Origin: Cristatella mucedo
Lineage: Eukaryota > Bryozoa > Phylactolaemata > Cristatellidae
Direction of reading: 5' to 3'
Length of the DNA: 64,000 nucleotides
NCBI GenBank assembly: GCA_009760855.2
Contig: WPIO01000067.1
Span: 169,501-233,500, forward strand
A program made the position numbers and the translations under genes. The notes under the pieces were generated by a model. It saw only the letters and a program-made list of their open reading frames with translations. It searched no databases and had not been told where the DNA came from. Every line of letters begins with the position of its first letter. The first letter of the stretch is position 1. Shown piece after piece: positions 28,386 to 38,830 of this stretch.

Positions 28386-29127
28386 CTGACCTTCACCTTC
28401 AGGTTACTACTTGACCTTTTTCGCTTTGTCGTGCTTACCTGTGCACGATTCAATGCACGCTTCTAGAGGCGAGAAGTCCTGCTAGAAGGTGACCACGAGT
28501 GTCTCCGTGCTATCTTTAGCACGCTGTCTTGACAATGGTACTTATTTGCTTTTGCGTGATTGATTCCATGCATGTCAGTAGCCCTTACCTATTCTCTTGC
28601 AGCAAGCTGTTACGAAACTGGATAGAGATGTAACACTTACAGAGTGCTATACAATTTGCTATCGAGTTCAATTCGCTAGAGATTTTGCGAAAGCAGAACC
28701 CGAGTATGCAAAACCTGACAGCCTTCGTTCGCGAAAGCGACTCCTTTCGCGCCATTGGTAGGATCGACTGAGCCGCTCTCAACTTGTTGAGCAGGCAACG
28801 AGTGAGAGGGTCAAGTGCTTAAACTCGTGTGCACACTACGAATGAACCCGTGGTATAGCAACCTAATGTTAGGACTTTGAATGGTAATACTGTGTAGCAT
28901 CTTATTCGTCCGTGGGTAGTAATTGTTATTTCCAAATTTCGCAGGCCTCAGAAGTACAGAAAATGGCCGTTCGTCTCAATAAACTTGGCTCTTGTTACTG
29001 ACAAGTACAGTGGTTTATTTGACATTAACTAATTTCCAAGGAGAAACAGATGTCTACGTCGTATGGCTTACAGTGATAAAGAATAGGAAATAAATTAAAA
29101 TGAATACCGAGTGATTTACTAGGTCTT
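28386..29127. other. Intergenic, nothing recognised
   Basis: Unique-looking sequence with short open frames only. Confidence 0.4.
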
Positions 29128-29400
29128 CGACCTGCACTGGCTCCCAATCAAGCAGCATATCGACCTCAAGGTTCTGCCGCTCACTTTAGGTCCATTCATT
29201 CTCTGGCTCCAGCTTACTTATCAGAACTACTTCCACAATGCAAAGAATCGTACAACACTCTGTTCTTACTCGAATCATTTAGCCATTCCTCGTACGAACC
29301 TAAAAACCGTTGGTGACCATGCCTTCAGTTCTTATCCTCGAAAAGCCTGGAGCCTAGACTACCGCCGGACAACTGGTGACGCTTTCTCTCCCCTACCTAA
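29128..29400 (+). mobile_element. LINE family A, old diverged RT fragment
   Basis: Shows FDLHWLPIKQHIDLKVL, then in shifted frames HSLAPAYLSEL and AFSSYPRKAWS. More diverged than most copies; no tail. Confidence 0.75.
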
Positions 29401-29499
29401 ACAATTTCACCCACCAAGTTCTACTCCTCAAGCCTAGATGTCAGAAGCACAGCATGTTTTAGACAAGCGGTGTGGCGATTGCACATTGCGACCCAGCTG

Positions 29500-29604
29500 G
29501 TGGGTTAGAGTTCTGACGCAGACAATCCTTTATTGCCTGCTCAAGCAGAATCATAGCCCCGAAGGCTCTTCTGCTGCTATATAAATGAGGCTGTTGAATA
29601 AGCT
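29500..29604 (+). mobile_element. SINE family B, head-truncated copy
   Basis: Body GACAATCCTTTATTGCC and end CTATATAAATGAGGCTGTTG; the head is too diverged to align safely (possibly from 29471). Confidence 0.7.
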
Positions 29605-29618
29605 AACCGTATTTATAA

Positions 29619-29772
29619 TTATTTACGAACAGGGTCTCTTATCAGATTGCTGAGGTCATTCTGGTTGGGCAACCAGGACTTTCTTTCCACAGCTGCATTT
29701 GCGAACTTGAAACCTGCACATGAATCGTCGTCCTCACTGTCTGACTCTTGCTGCTGCTCTCTCCTGAAGATG
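29619..29772 (-). pseudogene. Short coding-like fragment with acidic SDSEDDD stretch
   Basis: On the minus strand an acceptor-like ATCTTCAG is followed by a frame reading QQESDSEDDDSCAGFKFA and ERKSWLPNQNDLSNLIRDPV, then a stop. NDLSNLIRD resembles a short conserved segment seen in transposon-linked proteins of other animals; this is from memory and not firm. It may be a last exon or an element remnant. Confidence 0.35.
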
Positions 29773-29835
29773 GCCGATCCCTCTCCAGAGAGGTGGGAGA
29801 CACGAAGCCCAGGCCACAAGTACTGGAGCGACAGA

Positions 29836-29883
29836 TTTGTGGCCATCATGTGTGGCCATCATGTGTGGCCACATGATGGGAGA

Positions 29884-29935
<52 letters not shown>
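29836..29935. repeat. GTGGCCATCAT repeats and CT microsatellite
   Basis: GTGGCCATCATGT occurs twice in tandem (29841 and 29854), then inverted as GGCCACATGATGG, followed by a 50-bp (CT)n run (29886-29935). Confidence 0.85.
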
Positions 29936-29936
<1 letters not shown>

Positions 29937-30136
29937 CACTTCAAAGTTTGGCAAGGTCCACCACGCAGAAGTGGCAGCTGCTTGAGTGTTCAGTCGGTTC
30001 CGAGCGAAATTATTGGGATAGCAAACGTCATGTCTCTCTTTTCTCCCCTGTACCAGCCTGCAAGCATAGCAGAATTACATGAATTAAAAATGACATTACA
30101 CACCTAATATTACGCAAGACATTATATCCACCTTCA

Positions 30137-30148
30137 GACAGCGTTGGC

Positions 30149-30186
<38 letters not shown>

Positions 30187-31018
30187 GCACTTGATAAAGT
30201 GTCCTCAGAGAACTCAATCTCTTTCTAGGCGCTTTACATTTGCTGCAAAGGGAAATGAAGTTGAATGGTGAGTAATATCATGCTTGATAAACAAACAACA
30301 TGAATAACATGGTTAGGGTAACATGCACAGGGTCAGCATGCAAATGTGGTTAGTGGCAGCATGCACAGTGTCAGCATGCATAAGCACATCAAGGACGAAT
30401 CACAGGGACTCACTAAATGCTGGCCTAAATAGGTGTGTTTTTAAGTTCTTTTTAAATGTGGTCAAGTCAGGGGATGTTCTGACACAAGTCGGGAGGGAGT
30501 TCCAGGCTTTGGGAGCATACGAACTAAATGCACGGTCTCCAAAGGATTTGAGGTTGTACGTGGTAGTGGTAGACTGTTGGATTGCGAAAAGCGGGTGGTA
30601 CGATGCTTGGCCTGGTTGGGGAGTAGATCTGAGCGATAGGCTGGAGCCAAAGAATGAAGTGACCTAAAAGTGAGCGACAAAACCTTGAAGTCAATCCGTT
30701 GCTTGACTGGTAGCCAGTGCAGGTCGGCGAGAAGTGGTGTGATGTGGCAACTGCGACGCTCACGACAGACAAGCCTAGCTGCGGAGTTTTGCACCAGCTG
30801 CAATCGCCTGATCGCACATGCCGGTAGGCCAGTAAGCAGTGAGTTGCAGAAGTCGAGACGGGATGTCACGAAAGCACGGACCAACTTGGACGTGGTATCC
30901 TTATCTAAACAAGCCGGAATTTTAGCAATGTTATGTAGCTGAAAGTAGGCAGATTTGACTGTGGAGCTGATGTGGTCGTCTAACGAGAGGTCACTTTTGA
31001 ACAGGGCACCTAGATTGG
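30137..31018 (-). mobile_element. LINE family A, 5'-truncated
   Basis: An (ATA/ATT)n triplet tail at 30150-30184 and AGAGAACTCAATCTCTTTCT, then 3' UTR. A minus-strand frame to about 31018 has [49 protein letters not shown], and a shift near the C-terminus. 5'-truncated just before the SLDDH block. Confidence 0.92.
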
Positions 31019-32118
31019 CTTGATCTCCGACAGGCATGCAGCCGAAGTATGCTTTTAACAGACGCTTTCACATGAGTAATCCTTTGCTCTTACCTCGATA
31101 AATTGTCCGCACGCATAGCAAAATGCATCTGCTGAGTGCAAAGCAAACTCTCGATGCCTTCATGTCTGGTCACTGGTTACTGGCAACTTCTACCTCCTTG
31201 CAATGGAATACGATCCTCAAAGGCCACAGGGGGCGGACTCGGCAGCAAGCGTAGGAAAGGGTCTGAACTTGACACCAGGCAGCCAATCGATAGAAGGCTG
31301 AGCGCCCGGCTTTCAGGCAGCTCCATCGGGTCGATCGGGGACGGACAAGGCTCTGCCCCCTGCGGGGGGGGGGGGGAAGCATTAATGTTGGCCACAACCA
31401 CCCTTTTCAGGCAAAGTGGGGCCAGATTAGGTCAGTCAGCAGCATCCTGGTAAGGAATACCTCCGTACTAGTAAGAGTCAACCGCCACCTGCTAAGTCAC
31501 AATCCAGTCTGGGCTTCAGCATGACGTAGCTGGTGAGCACAGCACGTTACCAAGGACACGGCACTGCAGCTCGGCTCACTCTGCCTTGAAACTCCTATCT
31601 AAAACCTACTGGATCACGTTAGATGCCCTCCTTGAGCCTAACGTGTCACTCGACGCGCGCATGACCGGTCAGAGCTTTTACAGAGCAGCTAGCGCTCGCC
31701 GAGCATCCGAGCACACGCACTCACGATCAGAACAACTACTACACAGCTCGAAGAGGTGAGGCTCTGAGTGAGGCGTCAGGCTCTGAGTGAAGCGCTCTCC
31801 CTAGCTCGGCACAAACAGCAGCCTCGTGCTCTGCCCGAGCGGCGCCCAAGCAGCAGCAGCAGAGACCCGTGGCACTGTTATCGAGCGCAGCAGCAGCAGG
31901 GGCGGCGGCGGCGGCAGCATCCTCGAGCCGCACGAACGCAGAGCCCGCTATCAGAGACCGCGCTCAGTGGACTTCTTCGCGAGCTCGAGTGGTGCACCGT
32001 CTCAGCTCGGGAGGGGCTCATTCTAAATTCAATGAGCTCGGCCGCACTAGTATCGGGCATGAATAACACAAGATCAGCAGCATCGCACGATATATGAATA
32101 GTCAAATCCAGCATAGCA
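31019..32118. other. Intergenic, nothing recognised
   Basis: Includes a run of about 11 G near 31364 and a CAG-rich segment near 31850-31910. The open frames here overlap on both strands, are Ala/Ser-rich, and are not credited. Confidence 0.4.
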
Positions 32119-32175
32119 CGCACACACGCACACACACACGCACGCACGCACACACGCACACGCACACACACACAA
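32119..32175. repeat. CA/CG-variant microsatellite
   Basis: (CA)n with frequent ACGC variants, about 57 bp. Confidence 0.9.
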
Positions 32176-32339
32176 GGCCGAGCTCGGCTGGCCGGCGATT
32201 GGTTAGTATGCAGAGACCCGTTGGTGTTTACTAAAAAAAAGCAAGAGGCTACACTATTAAATCTAACAATTAGCAATAACGCGCATGCCGTCGGCACTGA
32301 TGCACAAACAAACAAACGACAATGCACAGAGATGGAGCA

Positions 32340-32480
32340 AAAGCCGTTAGCTTTTGGTTACTTTTTAAATGTGGTCAAGTCAGGGAATGTCGTGATGAAA
32401 GTCGGAAGTGACGAGTAATGAGTTCTAGGCTTTGGCAGCCAATGAGCTGAATGCACTGTCTCCAAAGGTTTCAGGTCGGT
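32340..32480 (-). mobile_element. LINE family A small C-terminal fragment
   Basis: Minus-strand words FPDLTTFKK and a diverged AHSAHWLPKPR, from the region just before the stop of the family A RT; tail missing. Confidence 0.65.
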
Positions 32481-33073
32481 TGGAGGCACAGCCACGCCAC
32501 TAGAGTCAGGAGAGCAGGTGCAGTCATGCGAAGCCCGATAAGCATCTCCCGTAGGTGCGTCTGGGCAAGAAGAAAACGATGAGGACACCTAGAGGCGAGA
32601 GAGAGAGAGACAGAAATCTGAGTCGATAAGCTGCCACTTGAAAGGCCTGGCTGCAAGGCTAGGCATTGAGCCGGAATTCGGGGACTGCCTAAGCACCACC
32701 GCGTGCGATCGGCTCACTCATGGCGAAGGCTCACGAACACAAAGCCTAGGCTGTGACCTGCGGCACAACCGAAGCAGTTGTAGAAAGCAGCGACAAAACG
32801 AACGCTTTCTACAACTGCACACTTCAAAGATCGCAGAAATCTCACAGAACGCAATATTTGCCACGACAGCACATCCAGATAACTGCAACGATGAAATACT
32901 GATCCTGTTAATAGCTCGCTCACGCAATTGTGCGTAAAAATAACAAAGGAAAACCGAGTCCTTCCTCCCAGACAGAACTCGGTAAAAATGAACGCGAGCG
33001 AAAAAAACGCTCTCGAAAAGAAACGGAAGTTGCCAGCAAACAGCCGCAAAGACAAGCTGAAAAGCCGCTTACT

Positions 33074-33603
33074 GATTTGCACGTGTCTGAAAACCAGCCT
33101 AGATTGTCGGCGATAAGATGGTTGTTGCCGCATCCTGGGCACTTTATAATGACGATGCCTTTCGTGTAGGCCTGCTTTGAAAAAGTCTTCGTGGACTTTG
33201 TACTGCATCGTTTGCACACGAATGTCATCGCAATCACCGGATCCACTTTTCCCAAGGCAAGCCCCAGAGGCCGATTGAGGTCCTCCGACGGTACGATTTC
33301 GTCGTGCCTGTCATGCTCGTCGGCTAGTTCGGTCTCTGCTACCGCTTCTGGCTGATCGGCAGCCTTTGAACAGAAGACCCTGGTGGCACGTCCGAGCACG
33401 TCCGGCGTCGCGTGCCTCTCGAAACCTTCCCTTGGCAGCAAGCGACGAGTCTTCTGATGTAACAGGCTCACTGAGCGCTTGTGTAAATGGTTTGCAGGAA
33501 CTCCGCTCCTAAGAACCTTCAAGGTGCGCACTGCCAACCGCAGCGCCGGTAATAACGCCACAGGGGCGCTCATCACGGTCGAGTGCAAAGACGCGCCAGA
33601 CAC
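33074..33603 (-). CDS. DNLZ: DNL-type zinc finger protein, first exon (mitochondrial Hsp70 escort)
   Basis: Homologue of DNLZ/Hep1/Zim17, a matrix protein that keeps mitochondrial Hsp70 soluble. Reads (minus strand) an Arg-rich start, a variable linker, then MTFVCKRCSTKSTKTFSKQ, GIVIIKCPGCGNNHLIADNL and GWFSD. The zinc ligands are in CKRC and CPGC, and HLIADNLGWF is the family hallmark. Two starts are possible: Met at 33603, or Met at 33573 (MSAPVALLPALRLAVRTLKV), which gives the better mitochondrial presequence. After WFSDTCKS the frame meets a strong donor TCA/GTAAGC (33068-33073), so this is one exon. The expected following segment (NIEEIL-like in the family) was sought on the minus strand down to about 26 kb and not found. 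The next exon may have diverged or lie further left. The family is certain; the gene is incomplete here. Confidence 0.93.
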
Positions 33604-34419
33604 TCAGTCGTGCAACCACACTTACACAGAACAAGAGTAAATGGAATCGCTGCACTGCCGTTGATATCCGGTTCTATCTAGGTGTCGATTGACTTACGAG
33701 CGTACAGTGTAGGTTTATTTGCAAAATGGTTGATAAATGGCAGTTGATAAATGTATGCTATGAAATTCGAATTTAAGATACTCTTCACTGCAAGACCGCC
33801 CACAGATAAAACAGACCGCTGTTGTATGCGGGGGCCGCCCGCTGCGACCGCAGAAAACCCACTCGGCTGACTTCAGTGGAAGGAATTCCACCTCCCGGAC
33901 GTGCGTCCGCGCCTCCTACCTTTGAATGTCAGAACGCTAACTGTCTTGAGAACTCGCTTTAAAAGGCGAGTGGGTAAGAGCCAAACTACGAGGGACGCGC
34001 ACGCCCTTGGTCGGAGTAAACTGTGTCGCTTTTTGATCGAAGTTTCCATCGCTTTCGTCAAGTAACGCCGAAAGCAGGGCCGCTCGCTACGCACTCCTAA
34101 CGTCGAGCCTTTTGTGAGACGCCTTAGAAGAGCAAAATCTTTAAGTGCAATAGATGCTTTACAAATGGCTGTAAGAGAACAACAGCTCGGTTGAGCTATT
34201 AAAGTAACTACATTGCTCCCGGGGGGGGGGGAGGCTCTTGGCGTGAGTCAAAGTCGCAATACAGCCCAACGTCTCGTCGCGCCAAGAGATTACTCCGGGC
34301 GAGTGCCTCCGGGTGCCTGCAGCGTGACGCGCCAGGTATCTCAGAAGGACTGACGAAATCTAAAGGAAAATGCGCAACACTGAGCTATTGCTTATCTTGC
34401 AGCAACTTATAAAGCGCAT
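33604..34419. other. Upstream flank of DNLZ, no promoter element identified
   Basis: Probable promoter side of DNLZ. No TATA box near the start. A run of 10 G is near 34220. Nothing else recognised. Confidence 0.4.
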
Positions 34420-35120
34420 GGACATAATAACAACAATAACAATGCACTTGATAAAGCGCCCTCAGAGAACTCAATCTCTCTCTGGGCGCTTTACATTTGC
34501 TGCAAAGGGAAATGAAGTTGAATGGTGAGTAATATCGTGCTTGATAAACAAACAAAATGAATAACATGGTTAGGGGTCGCATGCACAGGGTCAGCATGCA
34601 AATGTGGTTAGTGGCAGCATGCACAGTGTCAGCACGCATAAGCACGTGAAGGACGAATCACAGGGACCCACTAAATGCTGTCCTAAATAGGTGCGTTTTT
34701 AAGTTCTTTTTAAATGTGGTCAAGTCAGGGGATGTTCTGACGCAGGTCGGGAAGGAGTTCCAGGCTTTAGGAGCATACGAACTAAATGCACGGTCTCCAA
34801 AGGATTTAAGGTTTGTACGAGGTGTTTCTAGACTGGTGGATTCCGAAAAGCAGGTGGTACGATGCTTGGCCTGATGGGGTAGTATATCTGACAGATAGGC
34901 TGGAGCCAAAGAATGCAGTGACCTAAAAGCGAGCGACAAAACCTTGAAGTCAATCCGTTGCTTGACTGGTAGCCAGTGCAGGTCGGCAGTAAGTGGTGTG
35001 ATGTGGCAACTGCGACGCTCACGACAGACAAGCCTAGCTGCGGAGTTTTGCACCAGCTGCAATCGCCTGATCGCTAATGCCGGTAGGCCAGTAAGCAGTG
35101 AGTTGCAGAAGTCGAGACAG
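34420..35120 (-). mobile_element. LINE family A, 5'-truncated
   Basis: The tail and 3' UTR begin at 34420. A frame of 134 codons (34658-35062) ends LKTHLFRTAFSGSL and includes NSAARLVCRERRSC, LHWLPVKQRIDFKVL, SDILPHQAKHRTTCF and APKAWNSFPTCVR without a break. The element is truncated near 35120. Confidence 0.92.
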
Positions 35121-35374
35121 AGACTTACTTCTCCCGCGCTGTAAAAAAGACATTCTTATTAATGGAATAATCATTATAAAGGTACAACACCCGGCAGGCC
35201 TCACTATAATCTCCTTAGTAGCCATAGAAAAGAAAGGGTAGCCTTCAGGCCAAGTACATTTTGATTCTCCCCTCCACCCCCAAAGAAGTGCGTTTGGACG
35301 GGCGTTTTTAGCCCAAATTTTGAAAATGGCACTTCTCTTATTTGGAACATCTTGATATCTACACCGAAAGCAGC

Positions 35375-35495
35375 TGTGGCTTGGCCCAGGCTTAAGCTGT
35401 TCGCCTTTAACGACCGAGTCTTAGGCTCGAGCCCCGCGCCTAATGATAAGTGCCGGATATAGACTGAGTTCTCTTAAGGCACCCGACAAACGGAT
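35375..35495 (+). mobile_element. SINE family A, degenerate copy
   Basis: GGCTTGGCCCAGGCTTAAGC (box A), CTTAGGCTCGAGCCCCGCG (box B), and the tail ACTGAGTTCTCTTAAGGC. Confidence 0.6.
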
Positions 35496-35497
35496 TA

Positions 35498-35561
35498 CAC
35501 ACGCACGCACATATATCCGCGCACGCACACACACACGCGTGCACACACACACACACGCACG

Positions 35562-35644
<83 letters not shown>

Positions 35645-35658
35645 TTATATATATATAC
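35498..35658. repeat. CA/TA compound microsatellite
   Basis: (CA)n with CG variants, then (TA)n of about 35 bp and a second short (TA)n after ACACATT; follows the SINE tail directly. Confidence 0.95.
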
Positions 35659-35667
35659 ATTACATAC

Positions 35668-35935
35668 AAGTAATGTAATGTAATGTATCTCCGTCAGTAA
35701 CTCCACAAAGTCATAAAGACCATGTGGGCGTTACGCAGGAGAGTTTTGTATAGCGCACTCACAGCCTAAGCGGCTTTCGGTACGCATTCGGTAGCCAACA
35801 GACTTCGTCTCACGCAACAAAGAGAAAGTGGGAAGCATAGCAGAGTTAGGAGAGCAGTTGAGGTAGTGAGTAGCATAGAAGTAGCAGTTCAGGACCGCTG
35901 AAAAAGATGTGCCATAGTCGGCAGTTGGAGAGTAG
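35668..35935 (-). mobile_element. LINE family B 3' fragment
   Basis: The minus-strand tail TAATGTAATGTAATGTATCT marks the 3' end. The frame reads DYGTSFSAVLNCYFYATHYL, SLLRETKSVGYRMRTESRLG and QNSPA. Truncated at about 35935. Confidence 0.88.
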
Positions 35936-36073
35936 ATGTCAATGTGTGGGCAGCACAACCAAAGATCAAATCGACACTAGGGAAGGCCGTAGGTTAAGAT
36001 ACCCTAAAAGCCATGCAGCTGCTAGTGGCCGTGATGACCGACCCTTGACCGAGAAGAATATGCAAGTATTTTA

Positions 36074-36135
36074 TTGGTCCGCTGTTTTTCTTTGGCAACA
36101 TCCACCGACGTAACTTTCGCGATACAGCGGACCAA
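36074..36135. repeat. 12-bp perfect inverted repeat
   Basis: TTGGTCCGCTGT at 36074-36085 is exactly inverted as ACAGCGGACCAA at 36124-36135, a hairpin with a 38-bp loop that ends just before the long inverted-repeat element at 36139. It may be a small separate insertion or part of the larger element's end. Confidence 0.8.
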
Positions 36136-36295
36136 ATGATATATGAGCCCTGACGGCTGTAACCCGGGTTACCAAATTTCTGCAAGTAGAATCGCAATTA
36201 ACTATTTATTTTGTGGATAGCTGCTCAAAAAATAGAGCTTCGCTTCGAAGTCGAAAACGCCGCTGACCTGATTCAGGAGCAGCACCATCAGAATC

Positions 36296-36679
36296 ATGTC
36301 GAAGCAATCTGAAGAACTTTGTGTGCAAGAGCTCAATGAAAGGATGCACGCTACGGTTGGCTATAATGACGATGTAAAAGATGTTAACAATGTTCTTAAC
36401 AACGCAATGGAACTGGTGTGCAAGTTCTTGAAAAAATTTTCCGACTGCTCCAGGCGTGCGGGTACGCTCCGTGGGGCGACCGATGGAGGCACCGGTGGTT
36501 GTCCCAAATCAGCCGTCAATCTTGAGCTATTTCTCGATAAAATAAGCTCAATTTTCGTGATCGAGCCCTGGATCTGGTCTGCCGCTGCACACTTGCGCAA
36601 TAAAAATCATTGTTTTCGAAATTTTTGTCTTTCTGCTGACAAATTGAACTCGACGAGCCAGACATTTTTAGCCTATTAG
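36296..36679 (+). CDS. Unrecognised 127-codon ORF inside the inverted-repeat element
   Basis: Starts with an ATG at the inner edge of the left arm (the equivalent position in the right arm reads GCG). It encodes a mixed-composition protein: [58 protein letters not shown]. It has amphipathic helices at the N-terminus, six or so cysteines and no signal peptide. No family resemblance. The minus strand is also open over part of it (36361-36600). Confidence 0.35.
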   Translation: MSKQSEELCVQELNERMHATVGYNDDVKDVNNVLNNAMELVCKFLKKFSDCSRRAGTLRGATDGGTGGCPKSAVNLELFLDKISSIFVIEPWIWSAAAHLRNKNHCFRNFCLSADKLNSTSQTFLAY

Positions 36680-36755
36680 CATATAGTTTGGACCAATATT
36701 TAGGTAGTTATCGCAGTCCACACACCGGGTCACCATGATAACCCGGGTTACCGGG

Positions 36756-36759
<4 letters not shown>

Positions 36760-36826
<67 letters not shown>

Positions 36827-36846
36827 GTATATATATGTATATATGT
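36760..36846. repeat. TA microsatellite with GTATATATAT units
   Basis: (TA)n with regularly spaced TG steps, inside the inverted-repeat element. Confidence 0.95.
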
Positions 36847-37126
36847 AAGAGAAAGCCTTTTATAAAATTATAAGTTTGTGAAGTCACTCGAGCAGTACGC
36901 CGGGATCCGGTGGGAGCGCGTGCAGTGGCAAGTTAAAGCTGCGGCTGTATAGCGCTGTTGCTTCGACGCGACTCTGACGGTGCTGCTCCTGAATCAGGTC
37001 AAAGGCGCTGTCGACTTCGAAGCGAAGCTCTATTTTTAGAGCAGCTATCCGCAAAATAAACAGTTAATTGCGATTACACTTTCAGAAATTCGGTAACCCG
37101 GGTTACCGCCGTCAGGGCTAATATAT

Positions 37127-37831
37127 CCTTTTTCAGTATTCAGTCCCGCAGGAGCCGGCCTCCGGTTGCTATGTATTTTAAAATTTAAAACCGAGCCTTC
37201 AGATTCCGGCCAAAAGTACACCACCGACGGACCCTTAAGCCTTTCTAAGAAACGTGTAAAAAACGAAAGAAATTGGTATCGTATTTTTAGTGCCTGCAGT
37301 TTTCTACGAAGGCTACCTACCCCGAAGGCTTACGTTACCCATTTAAATCCATTGATTGTCTTTCATTTGTACAATCAGACCGAGGCCTAAGCATCCTCTA
37401 TAAAAACGCATGTTCCTTTTTCATTGTGGCAGAGCCCGAAGGTCCTAGCGAAGGCTAAACGAAACCAGATTGAACAGAGAGGCGCGGCTCAGCATTAGTT
37501 TTAAAGGAGCGCGCACCGAAGGCGGCGCCGCCGCTCGGCGCACCCATTGAGACAAGACTCAGAGGAATTATTGCGCGAGCAACTCTAAAAATGACATTGC
37601 CACATTAGAGAATAAATATAGCCACACTGGAAACTGATTTTGAACGTGCATGCCGACTGTACACAGCGCTAGCTGTGTAACCTGTTTAGCCCCATCTTCT
37701 AAGAAAACATGGCAATGTCGCAGTGGAGTAACACAGCGAGGCTTTGCACAGAAGGCACGCTGCCGGACCAACTTCTAGAGTCGCTCTCAAGCGCCGGAGG
37801 GTAGCTTTCCTCCCCGGAAGCCCGGGAGCCA
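37127..37831. other. Intergenic, nothing recognised
   Basis: Short open frames only. Confidence 0.4.
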
Positions 37832-38455
37832 TAATAATAATAATAATAATATTGCACTTGATAAAGCGCCCTCAGAGAACTTAATCTCTTTCTAGGCGCT
37901 TTACATTTGCTGCAAAGTGATACGCAATAGAATAGTAAGTAAAATCATGCTTGAAAAGCAAACAAAATGAATAACATGGTTAGGGGTTACATGCACTGGG
38001 TCAGCATGCAAATGTGGTTAGTGGCAGCATGAACAGTGTCAGCACGCATAAGCACATCGAGGACGAATCACAAGGACCCACTAAATGCTGTCCTAAATAG
38101 GTATGTTTTTAAGTTTCTTTTAAATGTGGTCAGGTCAGGGGATGTTCTGATGCAGGTCGGGAGGGAGTTCCAGGCTGTGGGAGCATACGAGCTAAATGCA
38201 CGGTCTCCAAAGAATTTAAGGTTTGTACGAGGTATTTCTAGACTGTTGGATTCCGAAAAGCGAGTGGTACGATGCTTTGCCTGATGGGGTAGTATATCTG
38301 AAAGATAGGCTGGAGCCATAGAATGAAGAGACCTAAAAGTGAGCGACAAAACCTTAAAGTCAATCCGTTGCTTGACTGGTAGCCAGTGCAGGTCGGCGAG
38401 AAGTGGAGTAATGTGGCAACTGCGACGCTCACGACAGACAAGCCTGGCTGCAGCC
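37832..38455 (-). mobile_element. LINE family A, 5'-truncated
   Basis: ATA triplets, AGAGAACTTAATCTCTTTCT and the subfamily UTR word GATACGCAATAGAATAGTAA, shared with 27088. The frame of 129 codons (38068-38457) includes LVCRERRSCHITPLL, LHWLPVKQRIDFKVL and LFRTAFSGSL. Confidence 0.92.
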
Positions 38456-38636
38456 ATCGCTGGAAAGAGCCATCGAGACTCCGAGGTGGCGGCGGTGTCT
38501 GCTTGGCGGGCTCGGCGGTAATGCTGGCAAAGCGGGCTTGAATGGCTTCAATTTTAGCTGACGCGGGTTTGCTGTCGAGTATTCCCGGAAACGTCGGTAT
38601 GGAACGATTTACGATTTAATCGAGCTGCTTCTTTTC

Positions 38637-38830
38637 TCTAGGGCTCCGCAAAAATATTTTTGTGCGACGATATATTGTATTGCATTATTAAAAATATATT
38701 GTATCGGGTGCCGTGACAGTATCAATATATTGTATTGTCCAGATGAACAGTGTCTATGTTATTGCAATCCTTTTCGGGCAGTTTAATGTTTAGGTTATAA
38801 GTTTTAACAGCACTTTTCGAGCCCTGAGTG
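38637..38830. mobile_element. Possible short hAT-like element (weak)
   Basis: The left end TAGGGCTCCGCAAAAATATT and the right end, inverted, TCAGGGCTCGAAAAGTGC resemble the CAGGGCTCG ends of hAT elements. The interior is A/T-rich with ATATTGTATTG repeated four times. No matching 8-bp target duplication is seen. Confidence 0.3.

Larger units (their letters stand above)
36139..37126 (+). mobile_element. Element with ~165-bp terminal inverted repeats (foldback-type)
   Basis: The arm at 36139-36304 (starting ATATGAGCCCTGACGG) is repeated inverted at 36961-37126 with good identity throughout. Shared words include TCGCAATTAACT, TTTATTTTG, ATAGCTGCTC and AGAGCTTCGCTTCGAAGTCG. Each arm carries the palindrome GTAACCCGGGTTAC. 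A third copy of the palindrome, followed by CGGGCTCATATATA, lies inside at 36737-36765, next to a (TA)n tract, so a shorter alternative end or a nested event exists. Target duplication is not clear because the flanks are AT-rich. I cannot name the superfamily. Confidence 0.8.

Noticed and set aside
32714-32927. Candidate second DNLZ exon after an acceptor-like TTTCATCGTTGCAG (minus strand)
   Set aside because: The acceptor is good, but the following frame is Cys/Arg-rich and shows nothing like the conserved NIEEIL helix.
33873-34094. Minus-strand 73-codon Arg-rich frame upstream of DNLZ
   Set aside because: No family resemblance and no supporting splice site.
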